From Amycolatopsis sp. DSM 110486 (GTDB lineage: Bacteria; Actinomycetota; Actinomycetes; Mycobacteriales; Pseudonocardiaceae): a stretch of 64,000 bases of DNA. Both the position numbers and the translations under genes were made by a program. Shown here piece by piece: positions 24,803-33,435 of this stretch. The number at the start of each line of letters is the position of its first letter. Within the stretch, counting starts at the first letter, position 1. The DNA lies in assembly GCF_019468465.1 (NCBI RefSeq), contig NZ_CP080519.1, positions 3,301,001 to 3,365,000 of the forward strand. The letters run 5' to 3'. The notes beneath the pieces were generated by a model. It was not told where the DNA came from. It saw only the letters and a program-made list of their open reading frames with translations, and did no database searches.

Positions 24803-25737
24803 CGGAACCGGTTCTCGTCGAGGTCGAGCGGTCCGGCCTCGTGGAAAGCGTGCACCGCGGTTCGCTCGTGATCACGGCGCCGGACGGCAGCGTGATCCAC
24901 GAGGTCGGCGGCGTGACGAGTCCGGTGTTCCCGCGGTCGTCGACCAAACCCCTGCAGGGTGTCGGCATGCTGCGCGCCGGCCTGGACCACGACGGCGCGG
25001 ACCTCGCGCTGGCCTGCGGTTCCCACTCCGGCGAGGCCGGCCACGTCGAGCGCGTCGCGGCAATGCTCGCGGCGGCCGGCCTCGACGAGTCGGCGCTGGC
25101 CTGCCCGCCCGCGTACCCGCTGCACGAGCCGACGATGCACGCGGCGACCGAACCGCTGCGCGTCACGATGAACTGCTCCGGCAAGCACGCCGGCATGCTC
25201 GCCACCTGCGTCGCCGCGGGCTGGCCGACCGACGGTTACGAGCAGTCGGGCCACCCGTTGCAGAAGGCACTCGCCGACACCGTGGTGGAGCTGACCGGGG
25301 AACCGATCGCCACCACCGGCGTCGACGGCTGCGGTGCGCCGCTGTTCGCCTACTCGCTCACCGGCCTGGCGCGGGCGTTCGGTCGGTTGGTGCGGGCTTC
25401 TGCGGGGTCCGAAGAGCTGCGCGTCGCCGACGCCATGCGCGCGCACCCGTGGCTGGTCGCCGGCACGGACCGGGAGGACACCGCGCTGATGGGCGCGGTG
25501 CCGGGGCTGCTGTCGAAGATCGGCGCCGAGGGCGTGCTGGCGTTCGCGCTGGCCGACGGCACGGCGGTGGCGCTGAAGATGTCGGACGGCGCGAAGCGCG
25601 GCTGCGCGCCGCTGGCCGTGGCGGTGCTCGCGTACCTGGGCGTGGACGTTTCCGACCTCGAAGCCCTCGCGAACCCGCCCGTGCTCGGGGGTGGCCGGCC
25701 CGTGGGCCGGCTGCGCGTCAGTTGGAGCGCTCCCTAG
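24799..25737 (+). CDS. L-asparaginase, asparaginase II (AnsA/R. etli) family
   Basis: Hydrolyses L-asparagine to aspartate and ammonia. At 312 residues it matches the PF06089-type family, unrelated to the E. coli type enzymes. Recognisable: VFPRSSTKPLQGVGML near the N-terminus, the catalytic-region NCSGKHAGMLATC, and GVDGCGAPLFAYSLTG. GTG 24799 overlaps the rsiG stop (GTGA). Its 3' end overlaps a convergent gene by 20 bp. Ammonia release may tie into the nitrogen control of glnR, but no direct site is seen. Confidence 0.88.
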   Translation: MTEPVLVEVERSGLVESVHRGSLVITAPDGSVIHEVGGVTSPVFPRSSTKPLQGVGMLRAGLDHDGADLALACGSHSGEAGHVERVAAMLAAAGLDESALACPPAYPLHEPTMHAATEPLRVTMNCSGKHAGMLATCVAAGWPTDGYEQSGHPLQKALADTVVELTGEPIATTGVDGCGAPLFAYSLTGLARAFGRLVRASAGSEELRVADAMRAHPWLVAGTDREDTALMGAVPGLLSKIGAEGVLAFALADGTAVALKMSDGAKRGCAPLAVAVLAYLGVDVSDLEALANPPVLGGGRPVGRLRVSWSAP

Positions 25738-26614
25738 CCGCGAGGTCGCCCCAGAACTCGCGCAGCTCGGAGAACAGCTCGGCCAGCTCCTCGACGTTGC
25801 CGGTGCGCAGGGCCTCGAGGATGTCGTGGACCTCCTCGGCCGTGGTGTCGGACTCGAGGATCGCATCGGCGAACAGCTGTACCAGGCCGCCGTAGTCCAG
25901 TTCCACTACGGAGTCGGGGTCGAAGCTCTCCAGCCACTGGCGCGTCTGCGACAGCACGCGGCCCGGACCGGAGTCGCCGAACGCGGCCTCGATCAGCTCG
26001 CCGGCCTCGACCGCGCGGGTCAGCGCGTCGGACATCGACATGCGCCACGAAAGCTCGCGCACCGGATCGTCCTGGCCGGAGCCGAGCACGAGCTTGCGCT
26101 CGTCGGGGTCGACGAGGACGAACCACGGCAGCGGCACGGTCCAGGTGGTGGTGAGCGTGTGGGCGGCGGCCGTGGTCAGGTCGGCCATCGCGGCCTTCGT
26201 GCGCGAGCGGGCGCGGTCGGCCGAGACCCCGCCGGCGTCGAGCACGGCGTTCTTCAACGCCGGGGTCGCGTCGCCGAGGAACGTCACCAGCGCGGCGGCC
26301 GCGCGGGCGCGCAGTTCGAGCGGGCAGACGAACGGGCCGGCGCCGGGGTGCCCGGCCGGCACCTCCGCCGGGTCGAGCACGAGGACGTCGGTCAGCAAGC
26401 TCGGCGCGGGCCGGCCGTCGGCGAGCTCCGCGGGCAGCAACCGGGCGGGCGCGGCGGCCTGTGACTTGAGCCACACGGCCTGCTCGCGTTCGCCGATCGC
26501 GGCTCGGCGCAGCTTCGCCGCGGCGACGGCTTCACGCAGGCGGTCGTCGGGCGGGTCACCGAGCGCGAGCAGGGGTTCGTACACCCTCAGATACGCCACG
26601 AAGGGACGGAGCAC
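25718..26614 (-). CDS. Actinobacterial hypothetical protein (298 aa)
   Basis: No known family is recognised. GTG at 26612-26614 starts VLRPFVAYLRVYEPLLALG; the longer open frame upstream is low-complexity and rejected. The first half is a helical region with AAKLRRAAIGEREQAVWLKS and a Pro-rich stretch. A middle block contains TTTWTVPLPWFVLVDPDERK, and the C-terminal 90 residues are acidic and helical. There is no signal peptide or membrane span, so it is probably cytosolic. It ends inside the convergent asparaginase gene. Confidence 0.65.
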   Translation of the reverse strand: MLRPFVAYLRVYEPLLALGDPPDDRLREAVAAAKLRRAAIGEREQAVWLKSQAAAPARLLPAELADGRPAPSLLTDVLVLDPAEVPAGHPGAGPFVCPLELRARAAAALVTFLGDATPALKNAVLDAGGVSADRARSRTKAAMADLTTAAAHTLTTTWTVPLPWFVLVDPDERKLVLGSGQDDPVRELSWRMSMSDALTRAVEAGELIEAAFGDSGPGRVLSQTRQWLESFDPDSVVELDYGGLVQLFADAILESDTTAEEVHDILEALRTGNVEELAELFSELREFWGDLAARERSN

Positions 26615-26821
26615 CTGAGCATCGTGGCACGCCCACCTGCGCGGATCACCCCCGACAGGCCGGTAACCAGCGTCCGGCGGACACTGTCGCCACCGGCACA
26701 CCGTGCCACGTCGCATCGAACCCCCGGGACACGGTACGGTGTGACCAGGAAAGAACTGTCGAGACGATGCGGGGCCGCCGATTCCCCCGGCCGCCCCGCC
26801 CCTGTGCGAGGGGGTCGAGCC

Positions 26822-27010
26822 ATGGGGCGCGGCCGGGCTAAGGCCAAGCAGACGAAGGTGGCGCGCGAGCTCAAGTACAGCTCCCACGACACCGATTTCG
26901 ATGCTTTGCAGCGCGAGCTGTCGAGTGATTCCTCTCCCGGCAACGGGCATGAGGACGAGGACGACAACGAGGACCCGTACGACGACGGGTACGACGAATA
27001 CCGGCGTTGA
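26822..27010 (+). CDS. DUF3073 protein
   Basis: A 62-residue actinobacterial protein with a basic start (MGRGRAKAKQTKVARELKYS) and an acidic Asp/Glu/Tyr-rich tail. This charge asymmetry is the DUF3073 profile. ATG 26822 is preceded by GAGGGGG. From memory it corresponds to Rv0810c, next to purM in mycobacteria. Function unknown; the basic head could bind nucleic acid. Confidence 0.85.
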   Translation: MGRGRAKAKQTKVARELKYSSHDTDFDALQRELSSDSSPGNGHEDEDDNEDPYDDGYDEYRR

Positions 27011-27022
27011 GCAGACGCGAGA

Positions 27023-27064
27023 CGCGAGGGTGGAGTCCGGGCACTGCCCGGCACCACCCTCGCG
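27023..27064 (+). terminator. Stem-loop after DUF3073
   Basis: CGCGAGGGTGG at 27023-27033 pairs with CCACCCTCGCG at 27054-27064 (11 bp), and the loop contains a nested CCGGG/CCCGG stem. There is no U tract, as is common in high-GC actinomycetes. Confidence 0.65.
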
Positions 27065-27113
27065 CGTCGCGTGCTGCCCATTTTCTGTGCCTGCGTGACG
27101 AAGGAGCTAGCCG

Positions 27114-27968
27114 GTGACAGACATTCAGCGAGTCGGCGTTGTGGGTGCCGGGCAGATGGGCTCGGGCATCGCCGAGGTGCACGCCAAGTCGGGTTTCGAC
27201 GTGGTGATCACCGAGGTCAGCCGGCCTGCTCTCGACGCCGGCAAGGCGCGCATCGAGAAGTCGCTGCAGCGGGGCGTGAAGAACGGCAAGCTGTCGCCCG
27301 AGGACGCCGATGCGGCGCTGGGCCGGCTGCGCTTCACCACGGAGCTGGCCGAGCTCGCCGACCGTGACCTCGTGATCGAGGCGATCCTCGAGCAGGAACA
27401 GGCCAAGGTCGACGTTTTCGGGCAGCTCGACAAGATCGTCTCCCGGGAAGACGCGATCTTCGCGTCCAACACCTCGTCGATCCCGATCGTGAAGATCGCC
27501 ATGGCCACGAACCGGCCGCAGCAGGTCGTCGGCATCCACTTCTTCAACCCCGTGCCGGTGCTGCCACTGGTGGAGCTGGTCCCGTCGCTGCTGACGGGCG
27601 ACGACACGGCCCGCCGCGCCGAGGAGCACGCCGGGGCCTTGGGCAAGACGGTGATCCGCGCCCAGGACCGCGCCGGCTTCATCGTCAACTCGCTTTTGGT
27701 GCCCTACCTGCTCTCGGCGATCCGCATGGTCGAGTCCGGCTTCGCCACCGCCGAGGACATCGACCGCGGCATGGAGCTCGGCACCGCCCACCCGATGGGC
27801 CCGCTGCGCCTGTCGGACCTCATCGGCCTCGACACCGTGAAGGCCATCGCGGACTCGATGTACGACGAGTTCAAGGAGCCCCTCTACGCGGCCCCGCCGC
27901 TTCTCCTGCGCATGGTCGACGCGGGTCTGATGGGCAAGAAGTCCGGTCGGGGCTTCTACACCTACTGA
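27114..27968 (+). CDS. 3-hydroxybutyryl-CoA dehydrogenase (FadB2/Hbd-like)
   Basis: NAD(P)-dependent oxidation/reduction between acetoacetyl-CoA and 3-hydroxybutyryl-CoA, in fatty-acid or polyhydroxybutyrate metabolism. It is 284 residues long, like stand-alone HBDH. The Rossmann loop is GVVGAGQMGSGIAE at the N-terminus. Catalytic residues lie in FASNTSSI and GIHFFNPVPVLPLVE (the His), with Asn in AGFIVNSLLVPYL. GTG 27114. It is monocistronic, with a convergent ECF transporter downstream. Confidence 0.92.
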   Translation: MTDIQRVGVVGAGQMGSGIAEVHAKSGFDVVITEVSRPALDAGKARIEKSLQRGVKNGKLSPEDADAALGRLRFTTELAELADRDLVIEAILEQEQAKVDVFGQLDKIVSREDAIFASNTSSIPIVKIAMATNRPQQVVGIHFFNPVPVLPLVELVPSLLTGDDTARRAEEHAGALGKTVIRAQDRAGFIVNSLLVPYLLSAIRMVESGFATAEDIDRGMELGTAHPMGPLRLSDLIGLDTVKAIADSMYDEFKEPLYAAPPLLLRMVDAGLMGKKSGRGFYTY

Positions 27969-28001
27969 TTTTCGACGTGCTCGACGAGGCCAGGCGTTCG
28001 C

Positions 28002-28787
28002 TCAGGGTCGGGTGAACGCCGCTCGCCGAGCCGCGCGGCGCAGGATCGTGAGGATGGCCGGGCCCAGGACCAGGATCGCGACGAGGTTGGTGATCGCGCG
28101 GCCCGTGTCCCAGCCGAGTGTGGACGTCAGCACGGTGAAGACCAGGAACCGGTGCAGGTTCGCGCCCAGCGGCGCGCCCGGCACGAAGTCCAGCGCCGAC
28201 GTGCCCGCGAGGAACGGCCACGTGAACATGCTCATCGCGAGCCCGTAGAAGTACGCGGCCACCACGCCGTAGACGGCGAGCAGCGCGATCTCCCAGCGGC
28301 CGCGCACACCCCGCGGCAGCAGCCCCGCACCCAGGCCGACCAGCGAAGACGCGAGCATCTGGAACGGCAGCCACGGCCCGACGCCGCCCGTGAGCAGCGC
28401 GGACGCGAAGAGCGAGGTCGCGCCCAGCACGAAGCCGAAGCCCGGGCCGAAGACGCGACCGGCGAGCACGAGCAGGAAGAACACCAGCTCGATGCCGCCC
28501 GTGCCGGCGCCGAGCGGCCGCAGCGCCGCGTCGACCGCGGACAGGACACCGAGTAGCGCCAGCGCCTTCGCGTCGAGGCCGCCGCTGGACAGTTCGGCGA
28601 GCAGGATCAGGATCAGCACCGGCAGGGTCGCCATGAAGATGAACGGCGCGTCGGCCGTGTGGCCCGAAGGCGGCGTGGACACGAAGAGCGGCCAGCAGAA
28701 CATCGCCAGGCCGAGGACCACGGCGAGCACGAGCACGGCGGCGGTTCGCAGCCGGATCCGCACGGCGGGCCCGAGGAAGTCCGTCAC
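28002..28787 (-). CDS. ECF transporter substrate-binding S component
   Basis: A membrane protein of 261 residues with about six hydrophobic helices, serving as the vitamin- or metal-binding S subunit of an energy-coupling-factor importer. The sequence contains FMATLPVLILILLAELSSGG and the Gly-rich LVGLGAGLLPRGVRG. GTG at 28785-28787 overlaps the stop of the ATPase gene by four bases. The whole operon lies behind a cobalamin riboswitch, so cobalt, cobalamin or a B12 precursor is the likely substrate. The S family cannot be fixed by eye. Confidence 0.85.
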   Translation of the reverse strand: MTDFLGPAVRIRLRTAAVLVLAVVLGLAMFCWPLFVSTPPSGHTADAPFIFMATLPVLILILLAELSSGGLDAKALALLGVLSAVDAALRPLGAGTGGIELVFFLLVLAGRVFGPGFGFVLGATSLFASALLTGGVGPWLPFQMLASSLVGLGAGLLPRGVRGRWEIALLAVYGVVAAYFYGLAMSMFTWPFLAGTSALDFVPGAPLGANLHRFLVFTVLTSTLGWDTGRAITNLVAILVLGPAILTILRRAARRAAFTRP

Positions 28788-30382
28788 CTCAGCGCCTGCT
28801 CGACCTCGGCGACCGTCAGCCATTCCTGCGGCGCCAGGACCTTCGCGACCTGCGGTGCGAACGCCGGGGACGACACGACGACGTCGGCAGTCGGGCCGTC
28901 GGCCACGACCTCGCCTTCGGCCAGCACCACCACGCGGTGCGCGGCCACGGCGACGAACTCGACGTCGTGCGTGGCCAGCAGGATCGCGTGGTCTTCGGCG
29001 GCCAACGCGGCCAGCACCGAGGCGAAGTGGCGCTTCGCGGGGTAGTCCAGGCCGCGCGTCGGCTCGTCGAGCAGGACAACGGGCGGCGCGGCGGCCAGCT
29101 GCACGGCCAGCACCAGCGCGAGCCGTTGTCCTTCCGAGAGGTCACGAGGGTTCGCAGCCGCGGAGACACCCGAAACCAGCCGGTCCAGCAGTGTCCGGGC
29201 CGTGCCCGCGGCGGCGCCCGATTCGACGTCCGCCTGCCGGCACTCGGCGGCCACAGAGTCGAGGTACAGCAGGTCGGACGGCGTCTGCGGCACCAGCCCG
29301 ACACGCGACCGCGCCGCCCGCGGCCGCACCGACGCCGGGTCCGCCCCCAGCACGTCGACGGTCCCGCCCGAGCGCGGCCCACTGCCCTGCAGCGCCCACA
29401 GCAGCGAAGACTTGCCAGACCCGTTGCGCCCCATCAGCGCGACGACCTCGCCCCGGCCCAGCCGCAGGTCCACCCCACACACGGCCGCTACGCCCCCGTA
29501 GCGCACCTGCACCCCCTGCGCGGTGAGTGCGTCCTCCGCAGGCACGCCGGCCGCGGCCGGGCGGGTCACCGACGAGAGCCGCTCCCGCAACGGCCCGGCC
29601 CGCCGTCGCGCGTCCCGCACCGAGAGCGGCAGCGGCGACCAGCCCGCGAAGCGGCCGAGCTCCACGATCGGCGGCGCCACGTCGGCGTCTGCGAACACCT
29701 CCGCCGGCGGTCCGGACCGCACGGAACCGTCGCCCGGCAGGTAAAGCAGCCGGTCGGCGTACTGCGCCACGCGCTCCATCCGGTGCTCCGCGACGACGAC
29801 CGTGGTGCCGAGGTCGTGGACCAGCCGCGTGATCGCGGCCAGCACCTCCTCGGCGGCCGTCGGGTCGAGGGCGGACGTCGGCTCGTCCAGCACGAGCACG
29901 CGCGGGTGCGCCGTCAGCACGGACCCGATCGCCACGCGCTGCTGCTGTCCGCCCGAAAGCGTCCGAAGTGGACGGTCGCGCAGCTCGGCGATGCCCAGCA
30001 GGTCGAGCGTCTCCTCCACGCGCTTGCGCATGACGTCGGGCGCCACGGCCAGCTGCTCCATCGCGTACGCGAGCTCTTCCTCGACGGTGTCCGTGACGAA
30101 CCCCGCGAGCGGGTCCTGCCCCACGACGCCGACCACGGAGGCCAGCTCACGCGGCGGGTGCGTGGCCGTGTCCAGGCCGTCGACGAGCACACGCCCGGCC
30201 AGCGTCCCGCCGGTGAAGTGGGGCACGAGCCCGTTGATTGCGCCGAGAAACGTCGACTTGCCGACCCCCGTGCGTCCGGCCACGAGGCACAGCTCGCCTT
30301 CCTCCACCACGAGGTCGACGCCGCGCAGCACCGGTGAGGAAGCTCCGTCATAGGTGACGGTGACCTGTGAAAACTCGATCAT
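28784..30382 (-). CDS. ECF transporter ATP-binding protein with two ABC domains
   Basis: A cytosolic ATPase of 532 residues made of two fused ABC domains, replacing the usual separate A and A' subunits. Domain 1 (about 1-230) has Walker A GRTGVGKST, signature LSGGQQQR and Walker B VLVLDEPTSALD. Domain 2 (about 290-525) has GRNGSGKSS, a weaker signature LSEGQRLAL and VVLLDEPTRGLD. Both keep H-loop histidines (AEHRM, ATHDV). It overlaps its neighbours by four bases on each side. The fused double ATPase is typical of actinobacterial CbiO-like ECF modules. Confidence 0.92.
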   Translation of the reverse strand: MIEFSQVTVTYDGASSPVLRGVDLVVEEGELCLVAGRTGVGKSTFLGAINGLVPHFTGGTLAGRVLVDGLDTATHPPRELASVVGVVGQDPLAGFVTDTVEEELAYAMEQLAVAPDVMRKRVEETLDLLGIAELRDRPLRTLSGGQQQRVAIGSVLTAHPRVLVLDEPTSALDPTAAEEVLAAITRLVHDLGTTVVVAEHRMERVAQYADRLLYLPGDGSVRSGPPAEVFADADVAPPIVELGRFAGWSPLPLSVRDARRRAGPLRERLSSVTRPAAAGVPAEDALTAQGVQVRYGGVAAVCGVDLRLGRGEVVALMGRNGSGKSSLLWALQGSGPRSGGTVDVLGADPASVRPRAARSRVGLVPQTPSDLLYLDSVAAECRQADVESGAAAGTARTLLDRLVSGVSAAANPRDLSEGQRLALVLAVQLAAAPPVVLLDEPTRGLDYPAKRHFASVLAALAAEDHAILLATHDVEFVAVAAHRVVVLAEGEVVADGPTADVVVSSPAFAPQVAKVLAPQEWLTVAEVEQALR

Positions 30383-31458
30383 CGTGCCACCTGGGCGACC
30401 GGCAGCGGCCGCGGCGCGAGCCACGCCGGCAACACCGCGATCAACACGGCCAACGTCGGCAGCAAGGGCAACGTCGGCCAGCTCGGCGGGCTCACCGACG
30501 TGGCCAGCTGCGCCGGCGGAGCAGCCAGCAGCAGCCCCGCCGACGCGACTCCGCACAGCACCACCAACGTCTCCGGCAACCGCCACGGATCAGGCCGGTA
30601 CGCCGTCCGCTGGATCCGCCGCCCGCCCAGCACGAACCCGGCGGACGCCACGGCCAAGCCCGCCACCAGCATCGGCACGCCGAGCCAGCTCGACGACCCG
30701 TCGAGCACCCCGTACACCCCGACGGCGACCCCGAACAGCCCCGCGAGGACGCAGGTCGCGATCAGCACGCGCACGCGCTGCGCGAGGTAGCCGCGCCGGC
30801 CGTAGCCGCGCGAGTCCATGGCCGCTGCCAGCAGGAGCGAGCGGTCCATCGCGTCCGCGAGCACCGGCACGAAAACCCCCTTCACGAACCTCAGGCCCCG
30901 CCCGCGGGCCGCCCGCAGCCGCCGCGCGCGCCGCACTCGCTGCACGCTCTCCACCAGCTGCGGCGCCACCGAAAGCGCCACCGTGACGGCCGTGCTGACC
31001 TCGGCCAACGCGCCGGGCACGGCCTTGAGCAGGCGTTTCGGGTTGGCCAACGCGTTGGCGGCGCCGACGCAGAGCACGATCGTGGCGAGCCGCAGCCCGT
31101 CGTAGAAGCCGCCGAGCAGCTCCTCGGCCGACGTCGGCCCCAGCAGCTCGATCCCGGCGGCCGCGGCGGGCAGCGGGATCGCCGGCAGCGTGAAGAGCAC
31201 GTGGCCACCGTCCTCGCCGCCGATGAGGATGCGGAACAGCACGCGTGACACCACGATCACGCCCGCGACCAGCGCGTACACGCGAAAAGCCAGCGCCCAC
31301 GGCGCGTCGCCCCGGCGGTTCACCACCACGAACCCGGCCACGGCGATCACCAGCGTGAGCAGCAGCGGGTTGGTGGTGCGGCTGGCGGCGACGGCGAGCG
31401 CGAGCGCCCACACCCACCACGCGCCCGGGTGCAGAGCCCGCGCGTTACCGGGCAGCAC
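30379..31458 (-). CDS. ECF transporter transmembrane T component
   Basis: The scaffold subunit coupling the S component to the ATPases, about 359 residues. Hydrophobic helices alternate with a long cytoplasmic region that holds the Ala-Arg-Gly coupling motifs: RRARRLRAARGRG and AAMDSRGYGRRGY. GTG at 31456-31458 is chosen because it overlaps the upstream gene by 14 bases in another frame. Order in the operon is SCO2322-like protein, T, A, S. Confidence 0.88.
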   Translation of the reverse strand: MLPGNARALHPGAWWVWALALAVAASRTTNPLLLTLVIAVAGFVVVNRRGDAPWALAFRVYALVAGVIVVSRVLFRILIGGEDGGHVLFTLPAIPLPAAAAGIELLGPTSAEELLGGFYDGLRLATIVLCVGAANALANPKRLLKAVPGALAEVSTAVTVALSVAPQLVESVQRVRRARRLRAARGRGLRFVKGVFVPVLADAMDRSLLLAAAMDSRGYGRRGYLAQRVRVLIATCVLAGLFGVAVGVYGVLDGSSSWLGVPMLVAGLAVASAGFVLGGRRIQRTAYRPDPWRLPETLVVLCGVASAGLLLAAPPAQLATSVSPPSWPTLPLLPTLAVLIAVLPAWLAPRPLPVAQVAR

Positions 31459-32089
31459 GCCTGCGCCGCAGCCCGACGACCACACCCGCGACGACGAGCA
31501 CCGCGATCACGACGAGCCCGATCACCAGGCTCCACGGGAAGCCGTTGCCGCCGGGATCCGTAGCCGCGGCCGCGGGAACAGGCGCGTTGGCCTTCCGCAC
31601 CGGTGCCACCCGCGGCGGCGGATAGTCCTGGAAGGACTTGTTGTGCGCGAACGACCAGCCCTCGAAACTCCCGGCCGGCGGCTTCCAGCCCTGCACGCCG
31701 ACCTGGCTCGAAGCCCACTTGCCACCGTCGGTCGCCGTCCAGAAGCTCCACGACGCGCTCTCGGGCGGCATCCCCGAGCACGACTGGTCGGCCGGTTTGC
31801 CCTCGATCTTGCAGATCAGCGCCAGGCCGTACTTGCCGACGCCCGCGAGGTCGAGGCCCGCGTTCTGCATGGCCGCCACGCCGTCGGCCTGCGGCCCGGG
31901 CGCGCAGCGGATCAGGGTGTCGCCGCCGAGATCCTGGAAGTCGACGACCACCGTCACGCCCGTGGCGTCGGGGCAGTACCCCGCGGTGCCCTTCCCGGGC
32001 ACGGTCGCAGTGGCGGTACTCGCGCCGGACAGACCGGCGGTGACCAGGAGCGCGGCCACGGCAAGGAGCCGGGCAGGGAACAACTGCAT
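31445..32089 (-). CDS. SCO2322-family exported, C-terminally anchored protein
   Basis: First gene behind the cobalamin riboswitch. About 214 residues: a signal peptide (LFPARLLAVAALLVTAGLSG), an extracellular domain with two Cys pairs, and a C-terminal anchor (WSLVIGLVVIAVLVVAGVVV) with Arg-rich tail. The extracellular part contains CSGMPPESASWSFWTATDGG and GSFEGWSFAHN. The aromatic pattern and its B12 context are reminiscent of transcobalamin-like (DUF4430) domains, which is only my guess. Likely a surface capture protein for the ECF importer. ATG 32087-32089 is favoured; an ATG 18 bases upstream is in frame. Confidence 0.82.
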   Translation of the reverse strand: MQLFPARLLAVAALLVTAGLSGASTATATVPGKGTAGYCPDATGVTVVVDFQDLGGDTLIRCAPGPQADGVAAMQNAGLDLAGVGKYGLALICKIEGKPADQSCSGMPPESASWSFWTATDGGKWASSQVGVQGWKPPAGSFEGWSFAHNKSFQDYPPPRVAPVRKANAPVPAAAATDPGGNGFPWSLVIGLVVIAVLVVAGVVVGLRRRRAAR

Positions 32090-32117
32090 CGTTGATGAAC
32101 CTCGCATCGAGTCGGAC

Positions 32118-32225
32118 CACGGCGGGCGATCCGGCTCACGGCCGCACGGGCGGCCGCTCACGGTTGCGGGTCAGCGCCGGATTCCCACCGGCTTCCCCCG
32201 ATCGTGGTGTACAGCTGACCGACGT
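32118..32225 (-). promoter_or_regulatory. Cobalamin riboswitch
   Basis: On the minus strand the leader carries the conserved B12 core: GGGGGAAGCCGGTGGGAAT (within 32176-32200), then CCGGCGCTGACCCGCAACCG, and later a B12-box-like GAGCCGGATCGCCCGCC at 32121-32137. These match the conserved cobalamin aptamer segments in order and spacing. It ends about 30 bases before the SCO2322-like start and should reduce expression of the transporter operon when cobalamin is plentiful. Confidence 0.85.
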
Positions 32226-32281
32226 TAACCCACCGGAGGTACCCGCCGGAAGCGGCGCCGGACACACCTACACTTCCGGGC

Positions 32282-33178
32282 GTGGACGTCGGACAGCTGC
32301 GCATCGGCCTCGTCGGAACCGGTCCCTGGGCGACCACGGTGCACGCGCCGGGCCTGACCGAACACCCCGGCACCGAGCTCACCGCCGTGTGGGCGCGCCG
32401 CATCACCAGCGCCCGTCCGCTGGCCGAGGCCCACGGAGCCGTCGGCACCGACGATCTCGAGGAGCTGTTCTCGCTGGTCGACGCCCTCGCCTTCGCCGTG
32501 CCGCCCGCCGTGCAGGCGGAGATCGCGACGCGCGCGGCCGAGGCCGGCAAGCACCTGATCCTCGAGAAGCCCATCGCCGCCGACCTGGCGAGCGCGCAGC
32601 GGCTGGCCGACGCCGTGGACAAAGCCGGCGTCGCGTCGCTCGTGATGCTCACGCTGCGGTTCTCCCAGCAGACGCGCGAGTGGCTCGACGGCCTCGCCGC
32701 CTCGGGCGGCTGGCGCGGCGGTGGCGCGCGCTGGCTGTCGGGCGCGCTGCTCGGCGGGCAGTACTCGACCTCGGCCTGGCGCCTCGACGCGTCCGGCGGC
32801 GCGCTAGCCGACATCGGCCCGCACGCGTTCGACCTGCTCGACGCCGCCCTCGGCCGCATCACCGACGTGCTCGCGGCCCACCGCGGCCCCGATGACCTGT
32901 GGCAGCTGATGTTCGCCCACGAGGGCGGCGCCACGAGCACCGCGACGCTGTCGCTGCGGCTGCCGGTTCAGCCGACCGTCGTCGAGGTCGCGGTCTACGG
33001 CGAGCACGGCTACCGGACACTCGGCCGCAAGCCAGGCACCGCCGCGGAGTCCTACACGGCCTTGCTGGACGACTTCGCGGCCATGGTCACGAGTGGAACG
33101 ACCACGCATCCGTGCGACGTCCACCGTGGCCTGCACCTGTCCGCGCTCATCGAGAAGGCGCGCGAGCTCGCCGGGTAG
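32282..33178 (+). CDS. Gfo/Idh/MocA-family oxidoreductase
   Basis: NAD(P)-dependent oxidoreductase of 298 residues. A Rossmann domain starts with RIGLVGTGPWATTVH and carries the family signature ILEKPIAADL near residue 95, where the Lys is catalytic. A C-terminal alpha/beta dimerisation domain includes GGALADIGPHAFDLLDAALG, whose His is the usual proton donor. Substrate is probably a sugar or cyclitol, unknown here. GTG 32282. Divergent from the riboswitch-controlled operon. Confidence 0.88.
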   Translation: MDVGQLRIGLVGTGPWATTVHAPGLTEHPGTELTAVWARRITSARPLAEAHGAVGTDDLEELFSLVDALAFAVPPAVQAEIATRAAEAGKHLILEKPIAADLASAQRLADAVDKAGVASLVMLTLRFSQQTREWLDGLAASGGWRGGGARWLSGALLGGQYSTSAWRLDASGGALADIGPHAFDLLDAALGRITDVLAAHRGPDDLWQLMFAHEGGATSTATLSLRLPVQPTVVEVAVYGEHGYRTLGRKPGTAAESYTALLDDFAAMVTSGTTTHPCDVHRGLHLSALIEKARELAG

Positions 33179-33206
33179 TACACAGGCTCGAACCCTTGTT
33201 TTCCGT

Positions 33207-33260
33207 TGTGGACAAGGCTTTTCACCAAGTCGGCGAAATCCTTCCACAGGGTTGTCCACA
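33207..33260. other. Pair of DnaA-box-like sites
   Basis: TGTGGACAA at 33207-33215 and TTGTCCACA at 33252-33260 are in opposite orientation and match the actinomycete DnaA box TTGTCCACA exactly. They lie in the gap between the oxidoreductase and VanZ genes. No origin features are seen, so DnaA titration or simple chance is more likely. Confidence 0.4.
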
Positions 33261-33435
33261 GCATCCACTATGGACGGTCCGCGCCTCGACCGAACCACGG
33301 GAAGCCGTTTCGCGCCACCGGAAAGATCACCGAATAGTGCGGCCCGCTGAGCATGCCGACTCGAACCGGCGATGCGAAGGTTGATCTTGGGAAGGCGGGA
33401 AGAAACAGTTCAGAGGGGTTCGAGAAGGGAAGCGC

